The position numbers and the translations under genes are program-made. Shown piece by piece: positions 22,712-30,810 of a stretch of DNA of 31,905 bases (position 1 is the stretch's first letter; every line of letters begins with the position of its first letter). The notes beneath the pieces are model-generated. The model saw only the letters and a program-made list of their open reading frames with translations. It was not told where the DNA came from and ran no database searches. Origin of the DNA: a virus. The stretch is from positions 1-31,905 of the IMG/VR virus record IMGVR_UViG_3300031951_000776; one strand, 5' to 3'.

Positions 22712-23260
22712 CTATTCTGAGATATAAGAAAGAAGTAAAAGAGTACAAGATAGGACTAGTGAATCTGAGACCTCGCCGTTTACTACTCTGCTCAGCCTAA
22801 CTTTATCTAAGGCGTGCTTAGCATTAGGATTAGAGTAAGAAAAACCAGTAGGCTCATCGGAATACTGGTTTAAATTAATGGCATAGGTCTTATATGTCTT
22901 GTGAAATGGCGCTCCATGTTGAACATTTCCTAAGTAGTAGATGTCGTTTGGATCGACTTTTTCTACTCCTAATTCATCGCTGATGCAGCTTATTAATGAA
23001 TCGTGATAAGTATCAAAATCGTCTGGGTGAAGCGTTCTAGTTATACACTTTTTGTTAGGTCGGTTTAGAACATGATCGTGAAATCCATGTAAATACACGT
23101 TCTTAATTTGACCGTTTTCGTTCATATCAAAAGGAAGAATACAGATTGAATCGTTTAATGCAATTGCACGTTTAAAGTCGCCTTTTTCTCCTTTAACGCT
23201 GATTACCTTATACTTACCATCTAAGTATTCTTCTTTTTCTATGACGTGTTCTTTATTCAT
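22712..23260 (-). CDS. Protein of unknown function upstream of uvsX (182 aa)
   Basis: The sequence has an N-terminal beta-rich part (GKYKVISVKGEKGDFKRAIA, ICILPFDMNENGQIKNVYLHG), a His-rich segment and DSLISCISDELGVEKVDPND, which vaguely recalls the end of a Nudix box (EELG) but lacks its other residues. The end is hydrophobic (SDSLVLSCTLLLLSYISE). The fold could be a degenerate Nudix-like domain, but no catalytic claim is justified. It overlaps the preceding gene by 8 bp and lies 44 bp before uvsX. Confidence 0.72.
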   Translation of the reverse strand: MNKEHVIEKEEYLDGKYKVISVKGEKGDFKRAIALNDSICILPFDMNENGQIKNVYLHGFHDHVLNRPNKKCITRTLHPDDFDTYHDSLISCISDELGVEKVDPNDIYYLGNVQHGAPFHKTYKTYAINLNQYSDEPTGFSYSNPNAKHALDKVRLSRVVNGEVSDSLVLSCTLLLLSYISE

Positions 23261-23879
23261 GAATCTCAGTAAAGTTTATTTCACCTGATTTTTTGGCAGG
23301 CTGAGGAACGTCAAACATCTTAGTGATAGACTCTTTGACTACTTTTTTATTTATCACTCTAAACACGAAATCAGTCAATTCATCCATGAACTTGTCCTTA
23401 TCCTTTGCATTAGAGTAAAGCATCCCAAGGAAGTCTTGATCAGGAAGCTTAACTGTGATACCTAACTGAATGTCTCTATCATTTGAGTCAAACATTTCAA
23501 ACATGCTTGAAACTGGTTGAGTGGGTGGAGGCGTGTTGCTGTGTCCAGGCATAGATTGAGTGACTGAATCAGTTATCTGAGAGTTTACAGGTTGAACCCT
23601 AGGTTTTGGTTGAACTCTAGAAGGTCCAGCGATTGCTTCTACTTCAGCTTTAGATAAAGGTTGCATGTCTTCAGTTATCATGAACAATGCGCTATTGAGC
23701 TGATCAGAATCAACTGATGAACCGTCATCGAACAATACGATGAACTTGTTTCCTCTAGGTTCAATGGATCGACATTTTACAGTCTTTCCCAATAGTTCAG
23801 GTCGATTCGTCTTTATCCATTGAAAGTTTTGACCTTTGAAATTCTCCATTAATTGGATGAGTCTTTCTTCGTTTACCAT
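23253..23879 (-). CDS. Two-domain protein of unknown function with Pro-rich linker (208 aa)
   Basis: The start chosen is the ATG at 23879 (MVNEERLIQLMENFKG), 16 nt after the preceding stop; the longer frame to 23963 would overlap that gene deeply and its extra 28 residues look like antisense noise. The N-terminal part has a small beta-barrel-like segment (LGKTVKCRSIEPRGNKFIVL ... DDGSSVDSDQLN), then a Pro/Gln-rich disordered linker (residues about 80-125), then a C-terminal domain (RDIQLGITVKLPDQDFLGML and DELTDFVFRVINKKVVKES). No function is recognised. Its place between polymerase and recombinase genes suggests a replication-associated adaptor. Confidence 0.72.
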   Translation of the reverse strand: MVNEERLIQLMENFKGQNFQWIKTNRPELLGKTVKCRSIEPRGNKFIVLFDDGSSVDSDQLNSALFMITEDMQPLSKAEVEAIAGPSRVQPKPRVQPVNSQITDSVTQSMPGHSNTPPPTQPVSSMFEMFDSNDRDIQLGITVKLPDQDFLGMLYSNAKDKDKFMDELTDFVFRVINKKVVKESITKMFDVPQPAKKSGEINFTEIHE

Positions 23880-23895
23880 TTTGATTTTGTTTTTT

Positions 23896-24198
23896 TTATT
23901 CTCCGAAAAGTTCTTCCATGGTAGAAGCGTTTTTACTTTTCTCAATAGCTGCTTGAAAGTCATCTTCTAGGAATTTTTCTGGTGATCCATTAGGAACAGT
24001 AGTTAGGCCGAACGTCGTCATGGCTTGAACGGGAGGTAGCGGTGCGTCTTGGCTCCTTAGGATCTCAGCAGCTCGCTCCTCGCTTTTTAAGCTTTCCAGC
24101 TTTTTTCTAATGTCTTTTACGTGTTGAGCGGTTGGCTTGTTTTTACAAGCATCTAATAAACCTTCCAACCAATTTGTGAATCTTTCGTGTGAATTCAT
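23896..24198 (-). CDS. Small helical protein downstream of the polymerase fragment (100 aa)
   Basis: It starts 2 bp after the polymerase stop. The N-terminal half is helical (MNSHERFTNWLEGLLDACKN, then KDIRKKLESLKSEERAAEIL), the middle is a Pro-rich linker (QDAPLPPVQAMT), and the end is an acidic motif STMEELFGE that looks like a short peptide-binding tail. It is not a continuation of the polymerase: no motif B (KxxxNSxYG) or motif C (YGDTDS) is found in it. Function unknown. Confidence 0.72.
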   Translation of the reverse strand: MNSHERFTNWLEGLLDACKNKPTAQHVKDIRKKLESLKSEERAAEILRSQDAPLPPVQAMTTFGLTTVPNGSPEKFLEDDFQAAIEKSKNASTMEELFGE

Positions 24199-24200
24199 GA

Positions 24201-25631
24201 TTATTTGTTTTTTGAGTTTTTGATTTGTTTAATTTCTCCTTGAGTCTTGATACGTTCATCATAGAGTCTAGTAAGAATCGTTCTAGCGACTGAATCTGAG
24301 CCACTTGAGAATGCGGTATTGTTCTTAGTATGAATCTCTTTTCCTGTTCTCTTTATTTCATCTAGCTTACCTAGATACGTATCTGGAGAAATGTTGAATT
24401 GAATCTGTATGTTAGGATACATTGATGAAAAGTCATAACAAGCAACGGCTCCATAATAACCTGGAACTGGATCCTTTACGTAGGCACCTTCATACGTTGC
24501 ATCCATGTCGTTTGATTCCCCCCAAGGAAGCTTCATCATCTTTAGGTTTTTATTGAGGAATTCACGGCACATTAAGATCTCTGCGATGTAAACTGGACTA
24601 AATACTTTGTTGATCTCTACTTGTGCGACGTTTGCCATTGAAAAGGCAACATCCAATATCGATAACTTGTCCTCAATAAGCTTGACTAAGATAACGTCAA
24701 TCACGTTATACATGGTAAAGAGGTAAGTGTCCTTTTGAAATTCCATAAAGGAGTCGTAGTCGTGCTTAAGCTTAGCTGTACCTAAAACTAGTTCTGAAAT
24801 ATAGTCAAGCTTATAGTTTTCTACGACCTTAAACGGTTTTAATTTCTCAAAGACTTGCATGTAATCAAGTATTCCTAAGTGAGTTGGAATCTTTATCTTA
24901 GAAACAGTAGTCTTAGTCGGCATGGTTTGAACAGGATCGATCTTGATGTTCTTAGCGCGATTCATCAAGTACTTCCAGTCGAATTCAGTAACGTTCCAAC
25001 CAGTAACGAATGAAAAGTGGGGCATTACTTTATGAAAGTAAAATTCCATCATTGCTTCTTCTGTTTCAAAGAACTTGTACTTGATCTTAAATTCTTGTTG
25101 AAAGAGCTTAGCGTCTTCTGGTCGAAGAGGAACAGTCTTTCTAAAGTATTCATTAACTTCTTTCTCCATCTTAACTATCTCTTCAGGAGCAAGACCTTCT
25201 GGTTGTTCTTCTGTGTTTAAGATAGAAAGAATGTAGGTGACGTTATCTTCGTTACAGAAAGAGATAAGGCCGACTGGCATTCTAGCTTTGTCTGGCTCAG
25301 GGAAAGAGTCATCAATTAGCTTGATCTCAATATCGAGATATGTCTTCTTTGGAAAGTTATCGAAGTTGTAGATTAGTTCCTGTTCTTCAGTAGTGAGCTT
25401 TTCTCTAATCAATTCTTGTATTCTGAATTGGTTTACCCATTGGCCTTGGGTTGAGCTCTTTTTAGTGAACTTGCCATTCCAGTTTTTAGTAGTAGTCGCA
25501 GATGTTGATTCGACCCAATTAAATACTTCATGATCGACTAGTCTTTTTCTAATAAAGTCGACCTTTCCCTTATCATTGTAATAAGAGATCATTAATTGAT
25601 TGTCGTGAGTTACTTCAGAGCCTACTATCAT
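24201..25631 (-). CDS. 43: Family B DNA polymerase, N-terminal part only (gp43A-like)
   Basis: The 476-aa protein carries the gp43 N-terminal and 3'-5' exonuclease domains and the start of the palm. Exo I is LDIE (D100, E102), Exo II is NVTEFD (N213-D218), Exo III is YNVID (Y308, D312), and polymerase motif A is DFSSMYPN (D400-N407). It ends in KNSKNK at a TAA before motifs B and C. T4 gp43 is 898 aa, so about half, including the second catalytic aspartates and thumb, is absent, and the following reading frames encode a different gene. Split gene 43 is known in some T4-like phages. The proofreading half appears intact. The ATG overlaps the zinc-ribbon gene by 4 bp. Confidence 0.9.
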   Translation of the reverse strand: MIVGSEVTHDNQLMISYYNDKGKVDFIRKRLVDHEVFNWVESTSATTTKNWNGKFTKKSSTQGQWVNQFRIQELIREKLTTEEQELIYNFDNFPKKTYLDIEIKLIDDSFPEPDKARMPVGLISFCNEDNVTYILSILNTEEQPEGLAPEEIVKMEKEVNEYFRKTVPLRPEDAKLFQQEFKIKYKFFETEEAMMEFYFHKVMPHFSFVTGWNVTEFDWKYLMNRAKNIKIDPVQTMPTKTTVSKIKIPTHLGILDYMQVFEKLKPFKVVENYKLDYISELVLGTAKLKHDYDSFMEFQKDTYLFTMYNVIDVILVKLIEDKLSILDVAFSMANVAQVEINKVFSPVYIAEILMCREFLNKNLKMMKLPWGESNDMDATYEGAYVKDPVPGYYGAVACYDFSSMYPNIQIQFNISPDTYLGKLDEIKRTGKEIHTKNNTAFSSGSDSVARTILTRLYDERIKTQGEIKQIKNSKNK

Positions 25632-25840
25632 ACTTTCGGTTTAAACAGTTCGTTAATATTTCCACATTTTGAGCAAGCCATGACAGGAATTGGGACTATT
25701 GAGTCCTGATTGGAGCCGGTCATGAACTTTGAGACCTTTTTAATCATCATCTTTTCCTCAAACGTAGTGTTTTGGCAAGCCTCACACTCAAGATAAGGGA
25801 TCTCAGAAAGATTGATGTTTAGTTGGGGTTGTTGTTCCAT
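25628..25840 (-). CDS. Small zinc-ribbon protein (70 aa)
   Basis: Two CxxC pairs, CEAC (19-22) and CSKC (56-59), separated by about 33 residues would bind one zinc. The surrounding sequence (TFEEKMMIKKVSKFMTGSNQ, then PIPVMACSKCGNINELFKP) is typical of small phage zinc-ribbon proteins encoded next to replication genes. Its stop overlaps the polymerase start (ATGA), so it may interact with the replisome or simply be co-expressed. The function is unknown. Confidence 0.8.
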   Translation of the reverse strand: MEQQPQLNINLSEIPYLECEACQNTTFEEKMMIKKVSKFMTGSNQDSIVPIPVMACSKCGNINELFKPKV

Positions 25841-25856
25841 TATTATTTTACTTTTT

Positions 25857-26324
25857 TTAGTAACCGCGTTCTTGGCGGTCTCGATTTTCTTTGTTTTTTG
25901 CCATGTACATGTTGTACATCTCTTCTGGAGTCATGCCTATTGAGATTGCCATGTTCATGAAGAAGTGTAAGATGTCAATGATTTCAAATTTTGCTTCAAG
26001 CTGATCGCTTTCAGAAAGATCTGAAAACTTAATTTCAGAATACTTTGAGTAATCCTTTTTCCAATACTTCCAGATCGCGTTTCCGCTACCGTCTTTGATT
26101 CCTCCCAAAGCATCAGTTGCTTCGTGGATTTCATCGACTAGCGCATGAGTGTTTGCATGCCAAAAAAACATGATCTCGCGAAGAGACATTTTGGAAAAAT
26201 CGTACCCATAAACGGTCAGTTGGGTGTCCTTCTGAAGGATCATTATGTCGCCTAAAGTGTCATTACTTTGGCTATAAAGGTCTTCTATCTCAAGACCAGC
26301 ACATTGGTTATCAGTATTTGCCAT
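25857..26324 (-). CDS. dUTPase/dCTPase-type all-alpha NTP pyrophosphatase
   Basis: This 155-aa protein belongs to the all-alpha (dimeric dUTPase/MazG/gp56) superfamily that hydrolyses dUTP and/or dCTP to the monophosphate. It has ALVDEIHEATDALGGIKDG with E65 and E68, WKYWK (85-89), FEIIDILHFF with E114 and D117, and the C-terminal KNKENRDRQERGY segment that closes over the substrate. The last motif is diagnostic of the dimeric dUTPase group. In T4, gp56 uses both dCTP and dUTP to clear cytosine before hydroxymethylation. It is the first gene of the - strand replication cluster. Confidence 0.85.
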   Translation of the reverse strand: MANTDNQCAGLEIEDLYSQSNDTLGDIMILQKDTQLTVYGYDFSKMSLREIMFFWHANTHALVDEIHEATDALGGIKDGSGNAIWKYWKKDYSKYSEIKFSDLSESDQLEAKFEIIDILHFFMNMAISIGMTPEEMYNMYMAKNKENRDRQERGY

Positions 26325-26341
26325 TCTATCCTATTTGATCT

Positions 26342-26347
26342 ATTATA
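26342..26347 (-). promoter_or_regulatory. Possible -10 element (TATAAT) for the replication cluster
   Basis: On the - strand TATAAT lies 18 nt upstream of the dUTPase-like ATG, in the 115-bp divergent region, preceded by GTAG. No good -35 is found at the usual distance. TATAA(T/C) also occurs before the TS-family and the secreted-protein genes, so it may be part of an early/middle promoter class. Confidence 0.35.
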
Positions 26348-26411
26348 CTACTAAATCGATTAAGGATCTAGTAATTTTTACCCTTTTTAGAATTTATCTG
26401 TGCCTGAATAG

Positions 26412-26419
26412 ATAAATAA
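26412..26419 (+). promoter_or_regulatory. T4-late-type promoter box ATAAATAA
   Basis: The core begins 28 nt before the tail sheath ATG, with the preceding G seen at 2830 and 11087. It faces away from the possible early promoter of the dUTPase-like gene in the same gap, so this is a divergent early/late control region. Confidence 0.6.
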
Positions 26420-26439
26420 TTAAAAATATTTTAGAAGAA

Positions 26440-29439
26440 ATGGCAGAACCAAGAGTAAACTTAAATAACTTCAAGTCTAGTGGTGTCTATACCATTGAAA
26501 TAGACGCTAGCGAGAACGTAGTTTTACCTCTTACCACAGGAAGACTTGTGGTTGGATCGAGTAAGGTAGGGCCTTTCAACACAGTTGTGTTAATCAATGA
26601 CGTTAGAACTCTTAGAGCAGTATTCGGTGAAATTGACCCTAAACTAGAAAAAGCAGGAAGCTACTTCCACAGAACAATCGAGGTTGCTTTGAGAGAAGGT
26701 CCTGTTTTTGCATTAAACGTTATGCCGTTAGACACGGAAGACGATCCTGCTCTTAACTTAGATCAGGCATACTTCACTACATTCAATACTGAATCAACTT
26801 CAAACAATAATCAATCTTTACCTGACCAATGGCCAGCAGTAGAGTTCTTCAACAGAAGAAGACTTTGGTTTGCTAGCGACGATGAGTTGAACAAGTCAAA
26901 AAACCTTGCACTTGGTGACGATTATATTAACAACCCTGGAGGATTTGGAAACACTACTTCAACTTCAAATAAAGTATTATCATTTGTTAACTTAGGAAAT
27001 TCTAACTTGACGATTTGGGTAAGAAGAGCAAGCATCACAGGATACGACGTTACTGCTAAGGAATGGTATTCAACGATCGGTGGAGGAAATGCTATTGAAT
27101 TCCCTTCATTCGTTCACCCAGACGATTTCATCTCTGATTATTTCGTTGAAGTTATCGTTATTAATGGTGACTGGTCTAACTACTTAAAATTAGCAAAAGA
27201 CCCTGTTTACAGTCAGTTCTTTACTCCAGCTGGATTAAGAGCAGAAAAATCTACTGATTTCTTTGCATTAAGAGAGATTAAAGTGATTAACAGAACAATC
27301 GGAAGTTTGATCCCTGGATTTAGAGATCAGTCTGGAAACACAGTATCAGTAGATGCCTTAGTAAATAGAGTTTTTGCTAGCACTGGAGTTCTTTGTGCGA
27401 TCGATGCTGAAAAACTTGACTTAGTTAACTTAGATACTACCGGATTCGTAGATAACGACATGGAGACTCACCGAATTGACTTGATTGGTCATGGTTTTGA
27501 CGAACTTGATTCTCAAGACACATACACTGCAGATGACGGTGGATACGATGTTACAGGTTCTCCTTTAGATACAGCTGACGCAACTCCATTGATTGACTTA
27601 TTGAGCTACACTAGACCGGCAGACTCTAACTTGATCTTCTTAATCAGCAATAACCCTAGCGTAAACACGTTAGATGAAGTTGATTTCTTAGCTGGATACA
27701 ATGATACTCCAGGAGCAACACCAGTTGCTTTAGGAGACACATACTTAGTAGTTCCTGCATCAGGAGATGAGTATCTTGCAGCAATGGAAGGTAGTAAACT
27801 TTATCAAGCATACGCTAAAGGTTTCTTGAGAAACGGAGACACTATGATTGATGGCACAAACACATACTACATTAAGACTACTGACAACTTGATTAGCGGT
27901 GGATTTAACTATGTTAAGATTGCTACATACCAAGACATAACGTTATTAAACCAAGTAAACACTAACTATTACACTGGACCAGATTCAGAAGACTATATCA
28001 AAGTAGTATTAGATAATGGTGCTGAGTTTAAACATACGTTTGACTTGACTGATACTACATTCTTTACAAGTTACGATGCTCAACAACCTAACAAGATCGT
28101 ATTAGGAATCAATACTACTAACACTGCAAACAAAGCTAAGATCGACGAGTTTATTAAAGTAAACAACTTCATTAAAGCTAAGGTTGCTGGATCAGTTAGA
28201 CCTAGATTATTAAAGATAATTTCAGTATCTTCTGCTGAAGAGCTTAGTCCATATGCTTTGACTTACACAGTTACGACTATGGCTCCTAGTGTTGACGATA
28301 TCATTGGACTTGATGTAGACGGTAGCGAATTGAAAGTTTACAAAGGAATCTATAACTTCGTGACTGAATTAAAAGGTCAAAACTTAGGTTCTTTCAGACT
28401 AAGAGATGCTTCTCTTCCTAACGGAACTGCAGATCGTCAAGCCAACATCTTAAGCTACTTATTTAATTACACTTCAATACCAGAAGCGTTAGCTAATGGT
28501 GAATTGGTTGACTTTAGATATGTAGTTGACTCTTATGAAGGTGAGATCTCAAGCAACTCTAAATATTACTTGGCGAAGATTGCAGCAATGCACGGACAAG
28601 CTATGGCTTTACTTAATGCTCCGTCAATAAGACAGTTTGAGAAATCAGTTACACCAAGCTTTATCAACCCAGTTAGCAAATTAGTTTCTTCTGAGTATAT
28701 TTCAACTGGTGGTAACTTGTCTCTTAACCCAGAGTTCACGTTTAAGTTTGCTGAAGAAGACGTTAATGGAGTTCCATTGTCTTCTTATGCCAACTACACT
28801 TTCCCTAACGTTATCGTTAGAAGCGGATCTAGAAACATCTCAGTTCCGCCTGCAGCATACATCTCTAACTTATACGTTAGAAAATTCAAGAACGGAACAC
28901 CATTCTTGATCGTAGCTGGTGGAAAACGTGGAGCAATCACAGATCCTGAATTAGTAGGATTAGAATACGACTTAACGGATGCAGATAGAGATTTCTTAGA
29001 GCCTGCAGGATTCAACCTTATCGTTAGAAGAAGAGGATTTGGAACTATCTTGTTCTCAAACAATACTGCATACCAAAGAATCAATTCAGCTCTTAACAAT
29101 GCTCATGTTAGAGATAACTTATCTACTATCGAAAGAGATATCGAACGAATCTTATTCAACTTCTTGTTTGATTTCAATGATGAGATCACAAGACTTAGAG
29201 TTAGAACAATCGTTGAAAATTACTTAGATGCAGTAGTTAATGCTAGAGGTATTAGTTCTTATGAAGTTATCTTTGATACTTCAAACAACACTGGCGAAGT
29301 GATATCAGCTAATGCTGCGGTATTGGACATTAGAGTAGATTTCCCAAGAGGAATTCAAAAGTTCATCAACCGAATCACTATCACTAGAGTAGGAGGAACT
29401 TTAAGCTCAGACGCTACAGGATTTATTCCAAGCTTTTAA
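26440..29439 (+). CDS. 18: Tail sheath protein, T4 gp18-like, enlarged
   Basis: This 999-aa contractile sheath subunit is about 340 residues longer than T4 gp18 (659 aa). The N-terminus (SGVYTIEIDASENVVLPLTTG, then VGSSKVGPFNTVVLI) and the C-terminal domain (REKSVTPSF-like region, TIERDIERILFNFLFDFND, VEVIFDTSNNTGE-like strand, and FPRGIQKFINRITITR) match the conserved sheath core that packs around the tail tube. The extra length lies in the middle, roughly residues 130-700, which is Thr/Asn/Asp-rich and likely forms domains on the outer tail surface. Codon use is uniform and A/T-ending, as expected of a highly expressed gene. It has its own late box 28 nt upstream. Confidence 0.93.
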   Translation: MAEPRVNLNNFKSSGVYTIEIDASENVVLPLTTGRLVVGSSKVGPFNTVVLINDVRTLRAVFGEIDPKLEKAGSYFHRTIEVALREGPVFALNVMPLDTEDDPALNLDQAYFTTFNTESTSNNNQSLPDQWPAVEFFNRRRLWFASDDELNKSKNLALGDDYINNPGGFGNTTSTSNKVLSFVNLGNSNLTIWVRRASITGYDVTAKEWYSTIGGGNAIEFPSFVHPDDFISDYFVEVIVINGDWSNYLKLAKDPVYSQFFTPAGLRAEKSTDFFALREIKVINRTIGSLIPGFRDQSGNTVSVDALVNRVFASTGVLCAIDAEKLDLVNLDTTGFVDNDMETHRIDLIGHGFDELDSQDTYTADDGGYDVTGSPLDTADATPLIDLLSYTRPADSNLIFLISNNPSVNTLDEVDFLAGYNDTPGATPVALGDTYLVVPASGDEYLAAMEGSKLYQAYAKGFLRNGDTMIDGTNTYYIKTTDNLISGGFNYVKIATYQDITLLNQVNTNYYTGPDSEDYIKVVLDNGAEFKHTFDLTDTTFFTSYDAQQPNKIVLGINTTNTANKAKIDEFIKVNNFIKAKVAGSVRPRLLKIISVSSAEELSPYALTYTVTTMAPSVDDIIGLDVDGSELKVYKGIYNFVTELKGQNLGSFRLRDASLPNGTADRQANILSYLFNYTSIPEALANGELVDFRYVVDSYEGEISSNSKYYLAKIAAMHGQAMALLNAPSIRQFEKSVTPSFINPVSKLVSSEYISTGGNLSLNPEFTFKFAEEDVNGVPLSSYANYTFPNVIVRSGSRNISVPPAAYISNLYVRKFKNGTPFLIVAGGKRGAITDPELVGLEYDLTDADRDFLEPAGFNLIVRRRGFGTILFSNNTAYQRINSALNNAHVRDNLSTIERDIERILFNFLFDFNDEITRLRVRTIVENYLDAVVNARGISSYEVIFDTSNNTGEVISANAAVLDIRVDFPRGIQKFINRITITRVGGTLSSDATGFIPSF

Positions 29440-29463
29440 ATGAAAATTAAAAATTAAAAAGTT

Positions 29464-29922
29464 ATGCATAAATATATTAAATTGTTTGAAGATTTTTCTA
29501 GAATTTACGAAGCTGATACTTTAGAGATGTCAGGTCTAGCTAAACGTATTTACAATGACTTGAAAAGAGAAGGCATGGACGTTAGTTTAAGTTATCAAAA
29601 TGAAACGATGGCTAAACGCAGTAAGACTAAAGAATTGGGCGATTCTGGCGGAATGGATAAAATCACAGTAGCATATGCGACTGATCCTCTAGGAAAAGAG
29701 GATTATATTCACGTTTTAGGATTACCTGATGAAAATTATGCTAGAGACTTAGCAAATCGATATGAATCAGAGAACGTTTCTGGAGAAGTATCATATTCTT
29801 ATGAAAGTTGGAAAATTACTTTTAAGCTCAAGCAAGAAGATCAGAGAATGAAATATGAGTTAGGAAGAGGATATGAGACTCGTAAAAACAAAAACGATCG
29901 TAAAAGGAGAAGAAGAGATTAG
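29464..29922 (+). CDS. Probable internal head protein with capsid-targeting peptide
   Basis: The 152-aa product begins MHKYIKLFEDFSRIYEADTL. Residues I14-Y15-E16|A17 fit the T4 prohead protease rule (I/L)xE|(A/G), and the whole segment resembles the IPIII targeting peptide MKTYQEFIAEA, which is cut after its Glu during head maturation. Removal would leave a mature basic protein ending in KNKNDRKRRRRD, suited to binding DNA inside the capsid. The rest is a mixed fold with VSLSYQNETMAKRSKT and YARDLANRYESENVSGEVS. No family is recognised. It lies 24 bp after the sheath gene. Packaging and injection into the host are inferred, not shown. Confidence 0.75.
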   Translation: MHKYIKLFEDFSRIYEADTLEMSGLAKRIYNDLKREGMDVSLSYQNETMAKRSKTKELGDSGGMDKITVAYATDPLGKEDYIHVLGLPDENYARDLANRYESENVSGEVSYSYESWKITFKLKQEDQRMKYELGRGYETRKNKNDRKRRRRD

Positions 29923-29961
29923 GAAATTATCCCTAGCTTCTAATAAAAAAATAAATTGAAG

Positions 29962-30801
29962 ATGTTGTTAAAACTTGGAAGTAAAGGAGACGACGTTGTT
30001 AAGCTACAACAAAAACTTGGAGTAGATCCAGTAGGTAACTTTGGACCTAAAACCGAAGCTGCAGTTAAGGCTTGGCAAAAGGCAAATGGTTTAAATGACG
30101 ACGGTATAGTAGGCGATGCTACTTGGTCTAAACTATTTGGAGGAGTTACTGAATCAGTAGCTGCACCAGCTGCACCAGCAGCCGCTCCAGTTTCTTCTGG
30201 AAAGATTGATTTAAACAGACTTAAGGGACACGTTCCAGACGCAGTCTTATCTCAGATCCCAGAAATAATTGAGAAGTTTAACTGTAACACTCCTCTTAGA
30301 CTAGCTCATTTCTTAGCACAATGCGGTCATGAGTCTGGAGGATTTAAAGCAGTTTCTGAAAACTTAAATTATAGCGCAAAAGGTCTATTAGGTACATTCC
30401 CTAAATACTTTAATTCAGCAACAGCTACACAGTATGAAAGAAAACCTGAAATGATTGCTTCTAGAGTTTATGGAGGAAGAATGGGTAATGGAGATGAGTC
30501 TACTAAAGAAGGATTTAAGTTTAGAGGTAGAGGATACATCCAATTGACTGGAAAGTCTAACTACACTAACTTTGCTAAGTTTATAGGTGAAGACACAGTA
30601 GCAAATCCGGACTTAGTCGCTACTAAATATCCTCTTGCTTCTGCAGCTTTCTTCTTTGATTCAAATAAACTTTGGTCTATTTGTGATAAAGGATCAGACG
30701 ACGCAACCGTAACATCAGTAACTAAAAGAGTAAATGGTGGTACTATTGGTCTTGCCGATCGTATTAAACACTTCAAAGAGTATTATGCTCTTTTAAAATA
30801 A
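29962..30801 (+). CDS. Endolysin: peptidoglycan-binding domain plus GH19 (chitinase/lysozyme-type) domain
   Basis: This 279-aa lytic enzyme cuts the cell-wall glycan. Residues 1-60 form a PG_binding_1 domain (LKLGSKGDDVVKLQQKLG ... NFGPKTEAAVKAWQKANGL), followed by an Ala/Pro linker (66-80). Residues about 84-279 form a GH19 domain with HESGGF (catalytic E124), SENLNYSAKGLL (E133, a candidate second acid) and FRGRGYIQLTGKSNY (188-201). The ATG at 29962 is preferred to the TTG at 29956 because the domain begins there. There is no signal peptide, so a holin, probably the one at 2853, is needed for export. It is 9 bp upstream of the YceI-like gene. Confidence 0.93.
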   Translation: MLLKLGSKGDDVVKLQQKLGVDPVGNFGPKTEAAVKAWQKANGLNDDGIVGDATWSKLFGGVTESVAAPAAPAAAPVSSGKIDLNRLKGHVPDAVLSQIPEIIEKFNCNTPLRLAHFLAQCGHESGGFKAVSENLNYSAKGLLGTFPKYFNSATATQYERKPEMIASRVYGGRMGNGDESTKEGFKFRGRGYIQLTGKSNYTNFAKFIGEDTVANPDLVATKYPLASAAFFFDSNKLWSICDKGSDDATVTSVTKRVNGGTIGLADRIKHFKEYYALLK

Positions 30802-30810
30802 AACTTATTT

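Noticed and set aside
22712-23260. Nudix hydrolase assignment
   Set aside because: Only the SDELG segment resembles the Nudix box; the required Gly, Arg and Glu residues at the right spacing are missing.
23347-23355. GATAAATAA on the - strand, identical to the late boxes
   Set aside because: It lies inside the 3' part of the 208-aa coding sequence (codons for RVINKK), with no start codon at the expected distance; taken as chance.
23880-23963. 28-codon extension of the protein at 23253 upstream to 23963
   Set aside because: It would overlap the 100-aa gene by 68 bp, whereas the ATG at 23879 follows that gene's stop at a normal distance.
24201-24205. Programmed frameshift or sequencing error at the polymerase stop
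   Set aside because: No frame downstream continues the polymerase; the next codons belong to an independent gene, so a simple frameshift cannot restore it.
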